This document shows, piece after piece, positions 8,370 to 15,919 of a stretch of DNA of 64,000 nucleotides. Under the pieces are notes generated by a model. The model was not told the DNA's origin. It worked only from the letters and a program-made list of their open reading frames with translations, and did no database searches. The DNA lies in contig NZ_JASTWJ010000001.1 of the NCBI RefSeq assembly GCF_030499515.1, forward strand, positions 1,612,001 through 1,676,000. The letters run 5' to 3'. The DNA is from Streptomyces sp. DT2A-34. GTDB taxonomy: Bacteria > Actinomycetota > Actinomycetes > Streptomycetales > Streptomycetaceae. A program made the position numbers and the translations under genes. Each line of letters begins with the position of its first letter. The first letter of the stretch is position 1.

Positions 8370-9713
8370 GTGGACACCGAACGCACCGAAGAGACCGAGG
8401 AGTTCCTCCTGCCCCGGTCGCGGGCGGCGAACGAGCGGCTGCACGCCCTGATCCCCGGGGGCGCGCACACCTACGCCAAGGGCGACGACCAGTACCCCGA
8501 GAACCTGGCCCCGGTCATCAGCCACGGCCGCGGTGCCCACGTGTGGGACATCGACGGCAACCGGTACGTCGAGTACGGCTCCGGCCTGCGGTCGGTCAGC
8601 CTCGGCCACGCGCACCCGCGCGTGATCGAGGCGGTGCGGCGGGAACTCGACCGCGGCAGCAACTTCGTCCGCCCGTCCATCGTGGAGGTCGAGGCCGCGG
8701 AACGCTTCCTGGCCACGGTGCCGACCGCCGAGATGGTGAAGTTCGCGAAGAACGGCTCCGACGCCACCACCGCCGCGGTACGCCTCGCCCGCGCCGCCAC
8801 CGGGCGCCCGCGGGTGGCCCTCTGCGCCGACCATCCGTTCTTCTCCGTCGACGACTGGTTCATCGGCACCACACCGATGTCCGCCGGCATTCCGGCGGCG
8901 ACCAACGACCTCACCGTGTCCTTCCCTTACGGGGACCTGGCCGCCACCGAGGAGCTGCTCACCCGGTACCAGGACGAGGTCGCCTGCCTGATCCTCGAAC
9001 CCGCCACCCACACCGAGCCGCCGCCCGGATACCTCGCCGGTCTGCGCGAGCTGGCCGACCGGCACGGCTGCGTACTGATCTTCGACGAGATGATCACCGG
9101 CTTCCGCTGGTCCGAGGCGGGCGCCCAGGGCCTGTACGGCGTCGTCCCCGACCTGTCCACGTTCGGCAAGGCGTTGGGCAACGGGTTCGCCGTCTCCGCG
9201 CTGGCCGGGCGCCGCGAGCTGATGGAGAGGGGCGGGCTGCGTCACTCCGGCGACCGGGTGTTCCTGCTGTCCACCACGCACGGTGCGGAAACGCACTCCC
9301 TGGCCGCCGCGACGGCCGTGCAGGCCACCTACGTCGAGGAGGGCATCACCGCACGGCTGCACGCCCTCGGCGAGCGGTTGGCCGCCGGTGTCCGCGAGGC
9401 CGCGGCCGGCATGGGCGTCGGTGACCACATCGTCGTCCGGGGCCGGGCCAGCAACCTGGTCTTCGCCACCCTCGACGAGAACCGGCAGCCGTCGCAGCAG
9501 TACCGCACCCTCTTCCTGCGCCGGCTCCTCGCGGGCGGGGTGCTGGCCCCGTCGTTCGTGGTGAGCAGCGCGCTCAGTGACGCCGACATCGACCACACCG
9601 TCGACGTGGTGGCCCAGGCATGTGCGGTGTACCGGAAGGCACTGGACGCCGCCGATCCCACTCCCTGGCTGGGCGGGCGACCGGTGAAGCCCGTGTTCCG
9701 CCGCTTGGCGTGA
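8370..9713 (+). CDS. Class III PLP aminotransferase (glutamate-1-semialdehyde aminomutase-like)
   Basis: A 447-residue fold-type I PLP enzyme. FDEMITGFRW (PLP-binding Asp region) is followed about 20 residues later by STFGKALGNGF, whose lysine is the Schiff-base residue, as in glutamate-1-semialdehyde 2,1-aminomutases. The N-terminal half has IPGGAHTYAKGDDQYPENL, also GSA-like. Copies in sugar clusters are usually not the housekeeping haem enzyme but aminotransferases or aminomutases of unknown substrate. Here it could install an amino group on a keto-sugar. It starts at GTG 8370, seven bases after the previous stop, and ends the operon. The next gene is convergent. Confidence 0.85.
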   Translation: MDTERTEETEEFLLPRSRAANERLHALIPGGAHTYAKGDDQYPENLAPVISHGRGAHVWDIDGNRYVEYGSGLRSVSLGHAHPRVIEAVRRELDRGSNFVRPSIVEVEAAERFLATVPTAEMVKFAKNGSDATTAAVRLARAATGRPRVALCADHPFFSVDDWFIGTTPMSAGIPAATNDLTVSFPYGDLAATEELLTRYQDEVACLILEPATHTEPPPGYLAGLRELADRHGCVLIFDEMITGFRWSEAGAQGLYGVVPDLSTFGKALGNGFAVSALAGRRELMERGGLRHSGDRVFLLSTTHGAETHSLAAATAVQATYVEEGITARLHALGERLAAGVREAAAGMGVGDHIVVRGRASNLVFATLDENRQPSQQYRTLFLRRLLAGGVLAPSFVVSSALSDADIDHTVDVVAQACAVYRKALDAADPTPWLGGRPVKPVFRRLA

Positions 9714-9720
9714 CGTGACG

Positions 9721-10407
9721 TCAGCGACGCTCCCGCCGACCGGCGTCGGCCCTCCGATCAACCAGCCGGTCGGCCATCCGGTCGACCAGCCACGCGGTCG
9801 CCGGAATCACCGCCAGGGCGGTGCACCAGCCGCCGATGACGTCGGTCGGGTAGTGCGCGCCCAGGGCGACCTGCGCCCAGCCCATGGCGGCACCGGCCAC
9901 CAGCGCCGCGGCGAGCACGAGTGACGTGGCGGCCGTCCTGCCGAGGCGAAACCGTCCGCTCGCGAGCAGCGCCACCACGAGGGCGAGCGCGGTGAGGAAG
10001 GCGGTGTGCCCGCTCGGATAGGACAGGTTGCCGTCGCCGTGGATGGTGCGTCCCACCAGGGGCTTGAGCAGCGTCGTCGTCCCCACGGTCAGGCCGGGAC
10101 CGGCAACGACGAGCACCGCCTCGCACGGACGCCGACGCAGCAGGCAACCCGTCACGGTGGCCACGACCAGCGTCGCCGCTCCCACGGGCTCCCCCAAGAA
10201 GTCCGTGGCCAGAGCGACGTACCGCCACGGCGGCCGCACACTGTCCGCCGTCGGCTGGATGATCCACCTGTCCACCCTGCCGGGCTCGCTGTGGCCGGCG
10301 TGCAAGACCCCGAGCACGACGACCACCAGCGCGGCGAGGGCCGCGATCAGCCCGAGCCCCGCCCGCAGCGATGGGGGCAGCACCGCGGGCGCCGGCCGGC
10401 CGGTCAC
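9721..10407 (-). CDS. PAP2 family membrane phosphatase
   Basis: A 228-residue integral membrane protein with about six hydrophobic helices. The phosphatase signature is clear: a KPLVGRTIHGDGN segment (Lys and Arg of motif 1), YPSGHTAF (motif 2 with the catalytic His) and GAHYPTDVIGG (motif 3). PAP2 enzymes dephosphorylate lipids such as phosphatidic acid or undecaprenyl pyrophosphate at the outer membrane face. Next to a polysaccharide operon, recycling of the undecaprenyl carrier is plausible. It is convergent with the aminotransferase, with only seven bases between the stops. The start codon is GTG at 10407. A 12-base palindrome (CCGGTCGACCGG, 10421-10432) lies just upstream and may be regulatory. 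Confidence 0.88.
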   Translation of the reverse strand: MTGRPAPAVLPPSLRAGLGLIAALAALVVVVLGVLHAGHSEPGRVDRWIIQPTADSVRPPWRYVALATDFLGEPVGAATLVVATVTGCLLRRRPCEAVLVVAGPGLTVGTTTLLKPLVGRTIHGDGNLSYPSGHTAFLTALALVVALLASGRFRLGRTAATSLVLAAALVAGAAMGWAQVALGAHYPTDVIGGWCTALAVIPATAWLVDRMADRLVDRRADAGRRERR

Positions 10408-10476
10408 CCGCCCACCGCGTCCGGTCGACCGGCGGTGCTGTGCCGTGATCGGTGGATGACGTTCCGAATCTCGGAC

Positions 10477-10824
10477 CTACGAATCTGCCGGGCGGGTAAA
10501 CCCGTAGGCGCGCTCGACCTTGGCCACGTGGAGCGAGAACGAGGCATACCAGTGCTCGCGTCCGTGCGCACGGGCCAGGGCGTGCTCCGCGTGATCCCGC
10601 CAAGCGGCGATCGCGGCCTCGTCCCTCCAGTACGACACCGTGATCCCCAGGCCATTCGCACCGCGAGCGGAATCGACACCGAGGAATCCCGGCTGGTCGG
10701 CCGCCAGTTTCATCAACCGCTCGTCTGTCTCCCCGTAGCCGTTGTCGCCGGTGGTCCGCACGGCGGTGAACACCACGGCGCAGTAGGGCGGGGCGGGCAG
10801 CCACGCGGGCGCGGCATCGGTCAC
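10477..10824 (-). CDS. Antibiotic biosynthesis monooxygenase (ABM) domain protein
   Basis: A 115-residue protein with the ABM/dimeric alpha-beta barrel pattern: an N-terminal strand YCAVVFTAV, AADQPGFLGVDSARG, then ITVSYWRDEAAIAAWRDHAEH and a C-terminal EHWYASFSLHVAKVERAYGF. Members act as cofactor-free oxygenases on aromatic polyketides or have housekeeping roles. The start was set at GTG 10824, because it is preceded by GGAGG on the minus strand and begins the conserved fold. The frame stays open to 11010, but the extra 62 codons lack family similarity and overlap the divergent promoter region. It is divergent from the ThiF-like operon and may belong to it. Confidence 0.75.
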   Translation of the reverse strand: MTDAAPAWLPAPPYCAVVFTAVRTTGDNGYGETDERLMKLAADQPGFLGVDSARGANGLGITVSYWRDEAAIAAWRDHAEHALARAHGREHWYASFSLHVAKVERAYGFTRPADS

Positions 10825-10851
10825 GGAGGTCCTCCCACGGACGATATCGGC

Positions 10852-10880
10852 AGTATCGCCTCCGACGAACGGTCTGTCGA
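10852..10880 (-). promoter_or_regulatory. Candidate promoter for the ABM gene
   Basis: On the minus strand TCGACA (10880-10875) and GATACT (10857-10852) are separated by 17 bases and lie about 28 bases before the GTG. They match a sigma-70-like -35/-10 pair at five and about three to four of six positions. A short dyad CGATA-N7-TATCG (10842-10858) overlaps the -10 and could be an operator. Only the sequence match supports this. Confidence 0.4.
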
Positions 10881-11008
10881 CCGAGCTGGACGCCAGGACA
10901 CTTCGGGCCGCGTCGAAGCCACTGGCTCCTAGCGTGGGAAACGTTCCGGGGCGCGGCGCCTCGCCGTGAGGTGCCACCCCGACGTCCTGAGAGAACCGGG
11001 AGGTTGTC

Positions 11009-11890
11009 ATGGCAGACCGTCAGCGCCTAGTCGCCGAACGGACTGACGAGAGCTATTACTGGGAGCGGGTCAAGCGGAACCTCGGCTGGCTCGGTGACAC
11101 CGAGGAGGAGCAGCGCGAGCGACAGCTCAGGTTACGCGACGCGACGATCGGGGTGGCCGGCGTGGGCGGCATCGGAGGCGCCACTGCCGAACGGCTCGTC
11201 CGCATGGGCGTGCAGAACCTGAAGGTGGCGGACCCGGACACGTTCGAAGTGTCCAACATCAACAGGCAGTTCGGCGCGACCATAGGCAACGTCGGGCGCA
11301 ACAAGGCCGAAGCCGTGGCCGAACTCGTCCACGACACGACCCGCGACGTGAACATCGACGTCTTCCCCGAGGGCATCCGCGAGGAGACCGTCGACGAGTT
11401 CTTCGAGGGCTGCGACTACGTACTCGACAAGATCGAGCTGTACGAGATCGACGCCCGCTACACCCTCCACCAGGCATTCCGGCGTTCCGAACAGTGCCGG
11501 TTCATGATGCTGACGCCGGTCTTCGGGCATCGCACGTTCTTCTTCAAGTGGACGAAGGACTCGATGACCGCCGAGGAGTACTTCGGTGTACCGCGGCACG
11601 AGCCGATGAACGAGAAGAACGCACGTCAGCTCATCAGCCGCTTCATACCGGAGATGCCCGACTACCCGAGTCGGGAGATGCTCGACGAGTGGTTCGTCCA
11701 CAGGCAGGAATGCCCGATCTTCGCCGGCACCCCGCCCCTCGCCCAGGGCATGCTTGCCTCTCGGCTCGGCCAGGCGATCACCGGCCTGGACCAGTTGCCG
11801 GGCGCTGTACCGCTGCCCGTCACGCCGGGCTACTCGATGATCGACACCCAGAAGTGGACCATGAAGACGGTGGAGGGTCAGTGGTGGTGA
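11009..11890 (+). CDS. E1-like ThiF/MoeB/HesA family adenylyltransferase
   Basis: A 293-residue ATP-dependent adenylating enzyme. The nucleotide motif GVAGVGGIGGATAE is near residue 48, followed by DPDTFEVSNINRQ (Asp for metal, Arg for ATP) and VGRNKAEA (catalytic Lys). It has no CxxC zinc pair of MoeB/ThiF and lacks the extended N-terminal peptide clamp seen in MccB, so its carboxylate substrate is unclear. The family activates a carboxylate, usually a protein or peptide C-terminus, as an acyl-adenylate. The start is ATG 11009 with GGGAGG six to eleven bases upstream. The 3' end overlaps an aspartate-carbamoyltransferase-like gene and a DHA2 exporter follows, which makes a biosynthetic role more likely than cofactor metabolism. 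Confidence 0.8.
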   Translation: MADRQRLVAERTDESYYWERVKRNLGWLGDTEEEQRERQLRLRDATIGVAGVGGIGGATAERLVRMGVQNLKVADPDTFEVSNINRQFGATIGNVGRNKAEAVAELVHDTTRDVNIDVFPEGIREETVDEFFEGCDYVLDKIELYEIDARYTLHQAFRRSEQCRFMMLTPVFGHRTFFFKWTKDSMTAEEYFGVPRHEPMNEKNARQLISRFIPEMPDYPSREMLDEWFVHRQECPIFAGTPPLAQGMLASRLGQAITGLDQLPGAVPLPVTPGYSMIDTQKWTMKTVEGQWW

Positions 11891-12831
11891 AGACACTGAC
11901 GTCGCCCCCGCGTCACGCGGCCAGTCTGGCGGAGTGGACGGAGGCCGACTACGAGGCCCTCTTCGACCGGGCGACCTGGCTGGAGTCACAGCCCCGGGAC
12001 GTCGTCGCGCGGATGGCGCCCGGGCTGCTGGTGGGCACCGCGTTCTACCAGAACAGCACCCGCACCCGGCTCAGTTTCGAGGCCGCGGCCCACCGGATCG
12101 GCGGCTCCGCCATCGGCTTCGCCGACGTCACGACCACCCGGGCCGGGGATTTCTACCGCGAGTCGTTGGACGACACCGTACGGGTGCTCGGCTCCTACGT
12201 CGACGTACTGGTCCTGCGGCACACCGACGACGACGCGGCTGAACAAGCACTCCAGGTCAGTCCGGTGCCGGTGATCAGCGCCGGTACGGGCGACCGCGAA
12301 CACCCCACGCAGGTGATGCTGGATCTGTGGACCATACGGCAGGAGTTGGGGACACTCCACGGCACGACCATCGGCTACCTCGGTGATCCGAGCTGCCGTG
12401 TCGCCCGCTCCCTGGTGTACGCGCTGAGCGCCTTCGACGCCGCGGGGCTGGTGTTCCTCGCACCCGAGGGGGCGACGCTGCCGGGGGACGTGGCGGACCT
12501 CATCGACGAGAGCGGTCTGTCCCGGCGTCACGTGGAGACCAGCGAGGAGTTGTTACGGCTCTCCGACGCGGTGTGCGCGATCCCGTTCGAGCTGTCCGAC
12601 TTCCATCAGGGAGCGGTGCGCGACCACGGCCGCGGCACGGCGCTCGACGAGCGGTTCGTCCTCAGTTCCCGGCTGCTGCGCACCGTGGGGGCGGGTGTAC
12701 CGGTCACCCACACGGGTCCGCGTGGGCCCGAACTGCCCCCGGAAACCGACGAGTTGCCGAACACCCACTACTTCGACGGAGTCGGCCGAGGGGTGACGCT
12801 GCGCGCCGCCCTGCTGTCCGGGCTGGCCTGA
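11887..12831 (+). CDS. Aspartate/ornithine carbamoyltransferase superfamily enzyme (ATCase-like)
   Basis: A 314-residue protein with both signatures of the carbamoyltransferase superfamily: NSTRTRLSFE (carbamoyl-phosphate binding) near residue 57 and REHPTQVMLDLWT (the ATCase-type HPTQ rather than the OTCase HPCQ) near residue 138. A C-terminal HTGPRGPELPPE resembles the ATCase MHPGP loop. It would carbamoylate an amino group with carbamoyl phosphate. It does not sit with pyrimidine genes, so it is probably a specialised paralogue. Three GTG codons (11881, 11884, 11887) are candidates. 11887 is preferred because it makes a GTGA overlap and sits nine bases from GGAGGG. Confidence 0.82.
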   Translation: MKTLTSPPRHAASLAEWTEADYEALFDRATWLESQPRDVVARMAPGLLVGTAFYQNSTRTRLSFEAAAHRIGGSAIGFADVTTTRAGDFYRESLDDTVRVLGSYVDVLVLRHTDDDAAEQALQVSPVPVISAGTGDREHPTQVMLDLWTIRQELGTLHGTTIGYLGDPSCRVARSLVYALSAFDAAGLVFLAPEGATLPGDVADLIDESGLSRRHVETSEELLRLSDAVCAIPFELSDFHQGAVRDHGRGTALDERFVLSSRLLRTVGAGVPVTHTGPRGPELPPETDELPNTHYFDGVGRGVTLRAALLSGLA

Positions 12832-12861
12832 GGCCGTCAACTCGGAGCAACGAGGGAAACC

Positions 12862-14292
12862 ATGAAGACAACGTCCTCCGCACCTGAGCAGGAACATCCG
12901 GTTCGCTCCCCGGCGCCCGAGGGCCTGCGGCGCACCATCGTGCTGCTCGTGATGTGTGTCGGCATGTTTCTCGTGCAACTCGACGTGACCGTCGTCAACG
13001 TGGCGCTCCCGAGCATCGGCCACGACCTGGGCGGCGGGCTGTCCGGACTCCAATGGGTGGTCGACGCCTACAGCGTGGCGCTCGCCGCGTTCCTGCTGGC
13101 CGGCGGCGCGCTCGGGGACCGCCTGGGGCACCGGCGCGTGGTCGTCGTAGGACTTGTGCTGTTCGGGCTGGCCTCCATGCTGTGCGCGCTGGCCCCCGCC
13201 GCCGGCGCCCTCATCGGCGCTCGCGCGCTCCAGGGTGTCGGCGCGGCGCTGCTGCTGCCCGGCACCCTCGCCGTCGTCCAACGCACCTTCCCCGACCGCG
13301 CGGAACAGGCCCGCGCTCTCGGTATCTGGGCCGGGGTGTCGGCCTTGGCCCTGCCGGCCGGGCCGTTGCTGGGCGGGTTCCTGGTGGCCGGCACCGGCTG
13401 GCGCGCGGTCTTCTGGCTGAACGTCCCGCTGGTGGCGGTGTCCGCCCTGGTCCCCCTGCGGCTCGTGCCGGGCGGTGACGGCACGCGGGAGCACCGGATG
13501 GACCTGCCCGGAGCCGCGCTCGCCGCGGCGGCCCTCGGCTCCATCGTGTACTGCGCGGTCGCGGCGGGCGGCGACGTCTCGGCCATGACCGTCGCGGTGG
13601 CGGCGCTGCTCTCGGTCGTCCTGCTGGCCGGGTTCCTCTGGCGGGAACGGGCGGCGGCGGCGCCGATGGTGCCGCTGGAGCTGTTCCGTCGGCGGGCGTT
13701 CTCCGGCGCCAACGCGGTGGCCGCCGCGATGAACTTCACCGGTATCGGCGCGGTGTTCGTGGTGACCCTGTACCTCCAAGGGGTGCAGGGTCACGGTGCC
13801 TTCGAGGCAGGGCTCATGATGCTGCCGCTGTTCGTGCCGCTCGCGGCCGGCGCGCCCCTCACCGGACGTCTGGTCGCCCGCTTCGGGCCGCGCCCACCGA
13901 TGCTCGCCGGGCTGCTGCTCGGCGTGGCGGGCGCGCTCTGTCTGCTCGCGGTGGCTCCCGGCAGCGGCTACCTGGTCCTGGTTCCGGTCCTCGTCGGCCT
14001 GGGCGCCGGTATGGGGCTGCTCACCGCCGCGGTCGTGGCGGCGGCGCTGCGGGCCGGTCCGGACGACCGGCCGGGCCTGTCCTCCGGGGTCAACAACACC
14101 GCCCGGCAGGCCGCCGGGGCACTGGGTATCGCGGTGCTCGGCTCGCTGGTCGGCGACCCGGCCGCGCATGGGAGCTTCCTCGCAGGGCTCCACCGGGTGG
14201 GGCTGCTCTGCGCGCTGCTGTGGGCGGCCGCCGCACTGCTGACTGTTCTGACCATCCCCCGGCAGGGAGTGGAGGAGGCCGCGGCACACTGA
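12862..14292 (+). CDS. MFS exporter, DHA2 (EmrB/QacA-type) family
   Basis: A 476-residue membrane protein with about 14 predicted helices. The first helix carries LDVTVVNVALPSIGHDL, the DHA2 motif, and helix 2/3 has GALGDRLGHRR, the MFS signature loop. Such proteins are proton-driven exporters of drugs and small molecules. It starts at ATG 12862 with GAGGGAAAC upstream, 30 bases after the carbamoyltransferase stop, and is followed by a strong hairpin terminator, so it is the last gene of a three-gene operon. In this position it probably exports the cassette's product or confers self-resistance, which is inference from context. Confidence 0.9.
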   Translation: MKTTSSAPEQEHPVRSPAPEGLRRTIVLLVMCVGMFLVQLDVTVVNVALPSIGHDLGGGLSGLQWVVDAYSVALAAFLLAGGALGDRLGHRRVVVVGLVLFGLASMLCALAPAAGALIGARALQGVGAALLLPGTLAVVQRTFPDRAEQARALGIWAGVSALALPAGPLLGGFLVAGTGWRAVFWLNVPLVAVSALVPLRLVPGGDGTREHRMDLPGAALAAAALGSIVYCAVAAGGDVSAMTVAVAALLSVVLLAGFLWRERAAAAPMVPLELFRRRAFSGANAVAAAMNFTGIGAVFVVTLYLQGVQGHGAFEAGLMMLPLFVPLAAGAPLTGRLVARFGPRPPMLAGLLLGVAGALCLLAVAPGSGYLVLVPVLVGLGAGMGLLTAAVVAAALRAGPDDRPGLSSGVNNTARQAAGALGIAVLGSLVGDPAAHGSFLAGLHRVGLLCALLWAAAALLTVLTIPRQGVEEAAAH

Positions 14293-14337
14293 TCCGGAGG
14301 GGCGTCCGCTGCCCACGCCCCTCTCCCCCACCTCGAA

Positions 14338-14370
14338 CGGCCCGCCGGACGCCATGTGTCCGGCGGGCCG
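14338..14370. terminator. Strong hairpin terminator after the ThiF/carbamoyltransferase/MFS operon
   Basis: A perfect 13-bp GC-rich stem (CGGCCCGCCGGAC at 14338-14350 pairing with 14358-14370) with a 7-base loop begins 46 bases after the exporter stop. There is no long T tract, as is usual in Streptomyces. The following 200 bases to the ArsR gene hold no other recognisable element. Confidence 0.85.
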
Positions 14371-14588
14371 CCGTTGCGCGCAGGAACGGCCCGGTGTGTA
14401 TACGAAGGAGCAAAGGGCCGCCAACGCCTGCCCAAGTCCTCCTCAAGAATCGGAAACCCCTTCGGCCCGCAGCGTGCTCAACCCCTGGCGTGGTAGGCGC
14501 TTTCAGACCGAGTAACGCCTTGAAGTACGAACGGTTTCCGGGCTGTTTCCCGCCTTCCGTTCCCGGGAGAGACCAAGGAGTGGAGCGC

Positions 14589-15305
14589 GTGCGTGAGTTC
14601 GCCGGCGACGCCAACTTCGTAGATCCGGCCGCCCTGATGGCTGATCCGACCAGAGCTCGGATCCTGCTGTCCCTCCTGGACCGGCAGTCCTTGGCGATGT
14701 CGGAGCTGGCGGCGGAGGCCGGGGTCGCCCAGTCCACGACGAGCGCTCACCTTGCCCGGCTCGTCGACGGGGATCTGCTCACCGTCCGCAGCGAAGGACT
14801 GCACCGCTACTACAGCCTCGCCTCCGCCGACGTGGCCACCGCCCTGGAGTGCCTGGCCCGGCTGTCGCCCCCCTTCCAGCCGAACTCGCTTCGCTCATAC
14901 CGCCGTTCATGTTCCCTGAAGGCCGCCCGCACGTGTTACGACCACGCGGCAGGAGACCTGGGCGTCACCGTCATGGAGGGGTTACTCGACCGCGGTGCGA
15001 TAGCCCGGACGGGCAGAGGATCCACGGCGTACCGGGTCACCCTGGCCGGTCAGGAGATGCTCGGCGCCATCAAGGTCCACGACACCGGCGGCGGATCGTC
15101 GGCCGCGGTCCGCCACTGCGTCGACTGGACGAGCGACAAGCACCACCTCGCGGGTCGGGTCGGGGCGGCCATCCTGTCCGCGTTCCTGGCCGAGGGCTGG
15201 GTGACCCAGAAGCGCGACAGCCGGATCCTGGTGGTCGGCCACGAGGGAAAGCGCGCCATCGCCCGCTGGTTGGGGATGGCGCCGGAACGACTGACCTGCT
15301 CATGA
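14589..15305 (+). CDS. ArsR-family winged-helix transcriptional regulator
   Basis: A 238-residue protein. The N-terminal 90 residues are an ArsR-type winged helix (ALMADPTRARILLSLLDR, then the recognition helix AGVAQSTTSAHLARL, then the wing LLTVRSEGLHRYYSL). The C-terminal part begins with AARTCYDHAAGDLGV, a motif common to longer actinobacterial ArsR proteins of unknown ligand. It may sense a metal or oxidant through Cys residues in SCSLKAARTC, but ligation is not proven. GTG 14589 was chosen because AAGGAG ends nine bases upstream. GTG 14580 is too close to it. The gene's 3' end runs straight into a truncated, convergent pirin remnant. Confidence 0.85.
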   Translation: MREFAGDANFVDPAALMADPTRARILLSLLDRQSLAMSELAAEAGVAQSTTSAHLARLVDGDLLTVRSEGLHRYYSLASADVATALECLARLSPPFQPNSLRSYRRSCSLKAARTCYDHAAGDLGVTVMEGLLDRGAIARTGRGSTAYRVTLAGQEMLGAIKVHDTGGGSSAAVRHCVDWTSDKHHLAGRVGAAILSAFLAEGWVTQKRDSRILVVGHEGKRAIARWLGMAPERLTCS

Positions 15306-15580
15306 ACGCGGCGGATGATGAGGTGCCGGGCGGCGGCGACGTTGTCGCCGTGTTCGAGGACGCCGTCGATGACGGTGGTGACGGTCTCCAGACCGCGGGG
15401 GTGCCACTCGAAACCGGGGGTGGAGAACCGGTCCTCGACGAGGGCGAGGAAGGGGGCGGTCAGGGCCGGGTCGGTCGGCACGAAGACGAGGGCCTTGTCG
15501 TCGGCCTGCGCGTCGGGGCCCAGCTGTTGCTTGGTGGTGATGCGGGTCGGCGTCCGTCGGCCCGTCAGCTGTGCGGTCAC
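15306..15580 (-). pseudogene. Truncated pirin-family gene (5' part only)
   Basis: Reading the minus strand from GTG 15580 gives about 90 residues that match the N-terminal cupin of pirin proteins: a stretch DPALTAPFLALVEDRFSTP followed by WHPRGLETVTTVIDGVLEHGDN. Normal pirins have WHPHRG here, so one metal-ligand His is missing. Similarity stops after LEHGDNV and the frame then runs into sequence antisense to the ArsR gene, so about two thirds of the protein is gone. It is divergent from a MarR remnant, an arrangement common for intact MarR/pirin pairs. Not expected to be functional. Confidence 0.7.
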
Positions 15581-15631
15581 GGCTCGGCGCCTCCCTCGCC
15601 CGGGAACAGAGCCGCCTGCCCCCCAGCCCGG

Positions 15632-15862
15632 ATGCAGCGGCGGGGGCTGGTCGAGCGGGAGGAGTGCGAGACCGACCGGCGCGGCGCCACGTTCCGTCTC
15701 GCCCCCGCCCGCCGAGCCGCCATCGTGCGGGCCGCCCCCAGCCACGTCGAAGCGGTGCGCCGGCTCGTCGTTGACGCCCTCTCGCCGGAGCAGGTGGCCC
15801 AGTCGGCCGGTCTGACCGGCGGCCTCCTCACCCACCTGCACGACAGCCTCGGCACGGGCTGA
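15632..15862 (+). pseudogene. Truncated MarR-family regulator (C-terminal part only)
   Basis: From ATG 15632 a 76-residue peptide reads MQRRGLVEREECETDRRG, the wing of a MarR winged helix, then the C-terminal dimerisation helix with HVEAVRRLVVDALSPEQ. The first half of the protein, including the recognition helix, is absent, and the bases upstream belong to the pirin remnant. A deletion has therefore removed the intergenic region and the 5' half of the MarR gene. The 3' end is intact and followed by an inverted repeat. Confidence 0.75.
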
Positions 15863-15895
15863 GCGACCCTGTGAGGTGTCGGGCCCGTGCCGAGG
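15847..15895. terminator. Inverted repeat between the MarR remnant and the ABC permease
   Basis: CCTCGGCACGGG (15847-15858) pairs perfectly with 15884-15895 across a 25-base loop. It spans the MarR stop codon and lies just past the end of the convergent permease gene, so it can terminate both directions. Confidence 0.65.
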
Positions 15896-15919
15896 TGTGG
15901 TTCCCCCGCCGGTACGGCG

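Noticed and set aside
10934..10975. A tiny 11-codon frame upstream of the ThiF-like gene, as a possible microcin-type peptide
   Set aside because: No ribosome-binding site, and the ThiF-like enzyme has no peptide-clamp domain. Too short to support.
10824..11010. Longer N-terminus (62 more residues) for the ABM protein
   Set aside because: The extra part has no family similarity and spans the divergent promoter. GTG 10824 has GGAGG in front.
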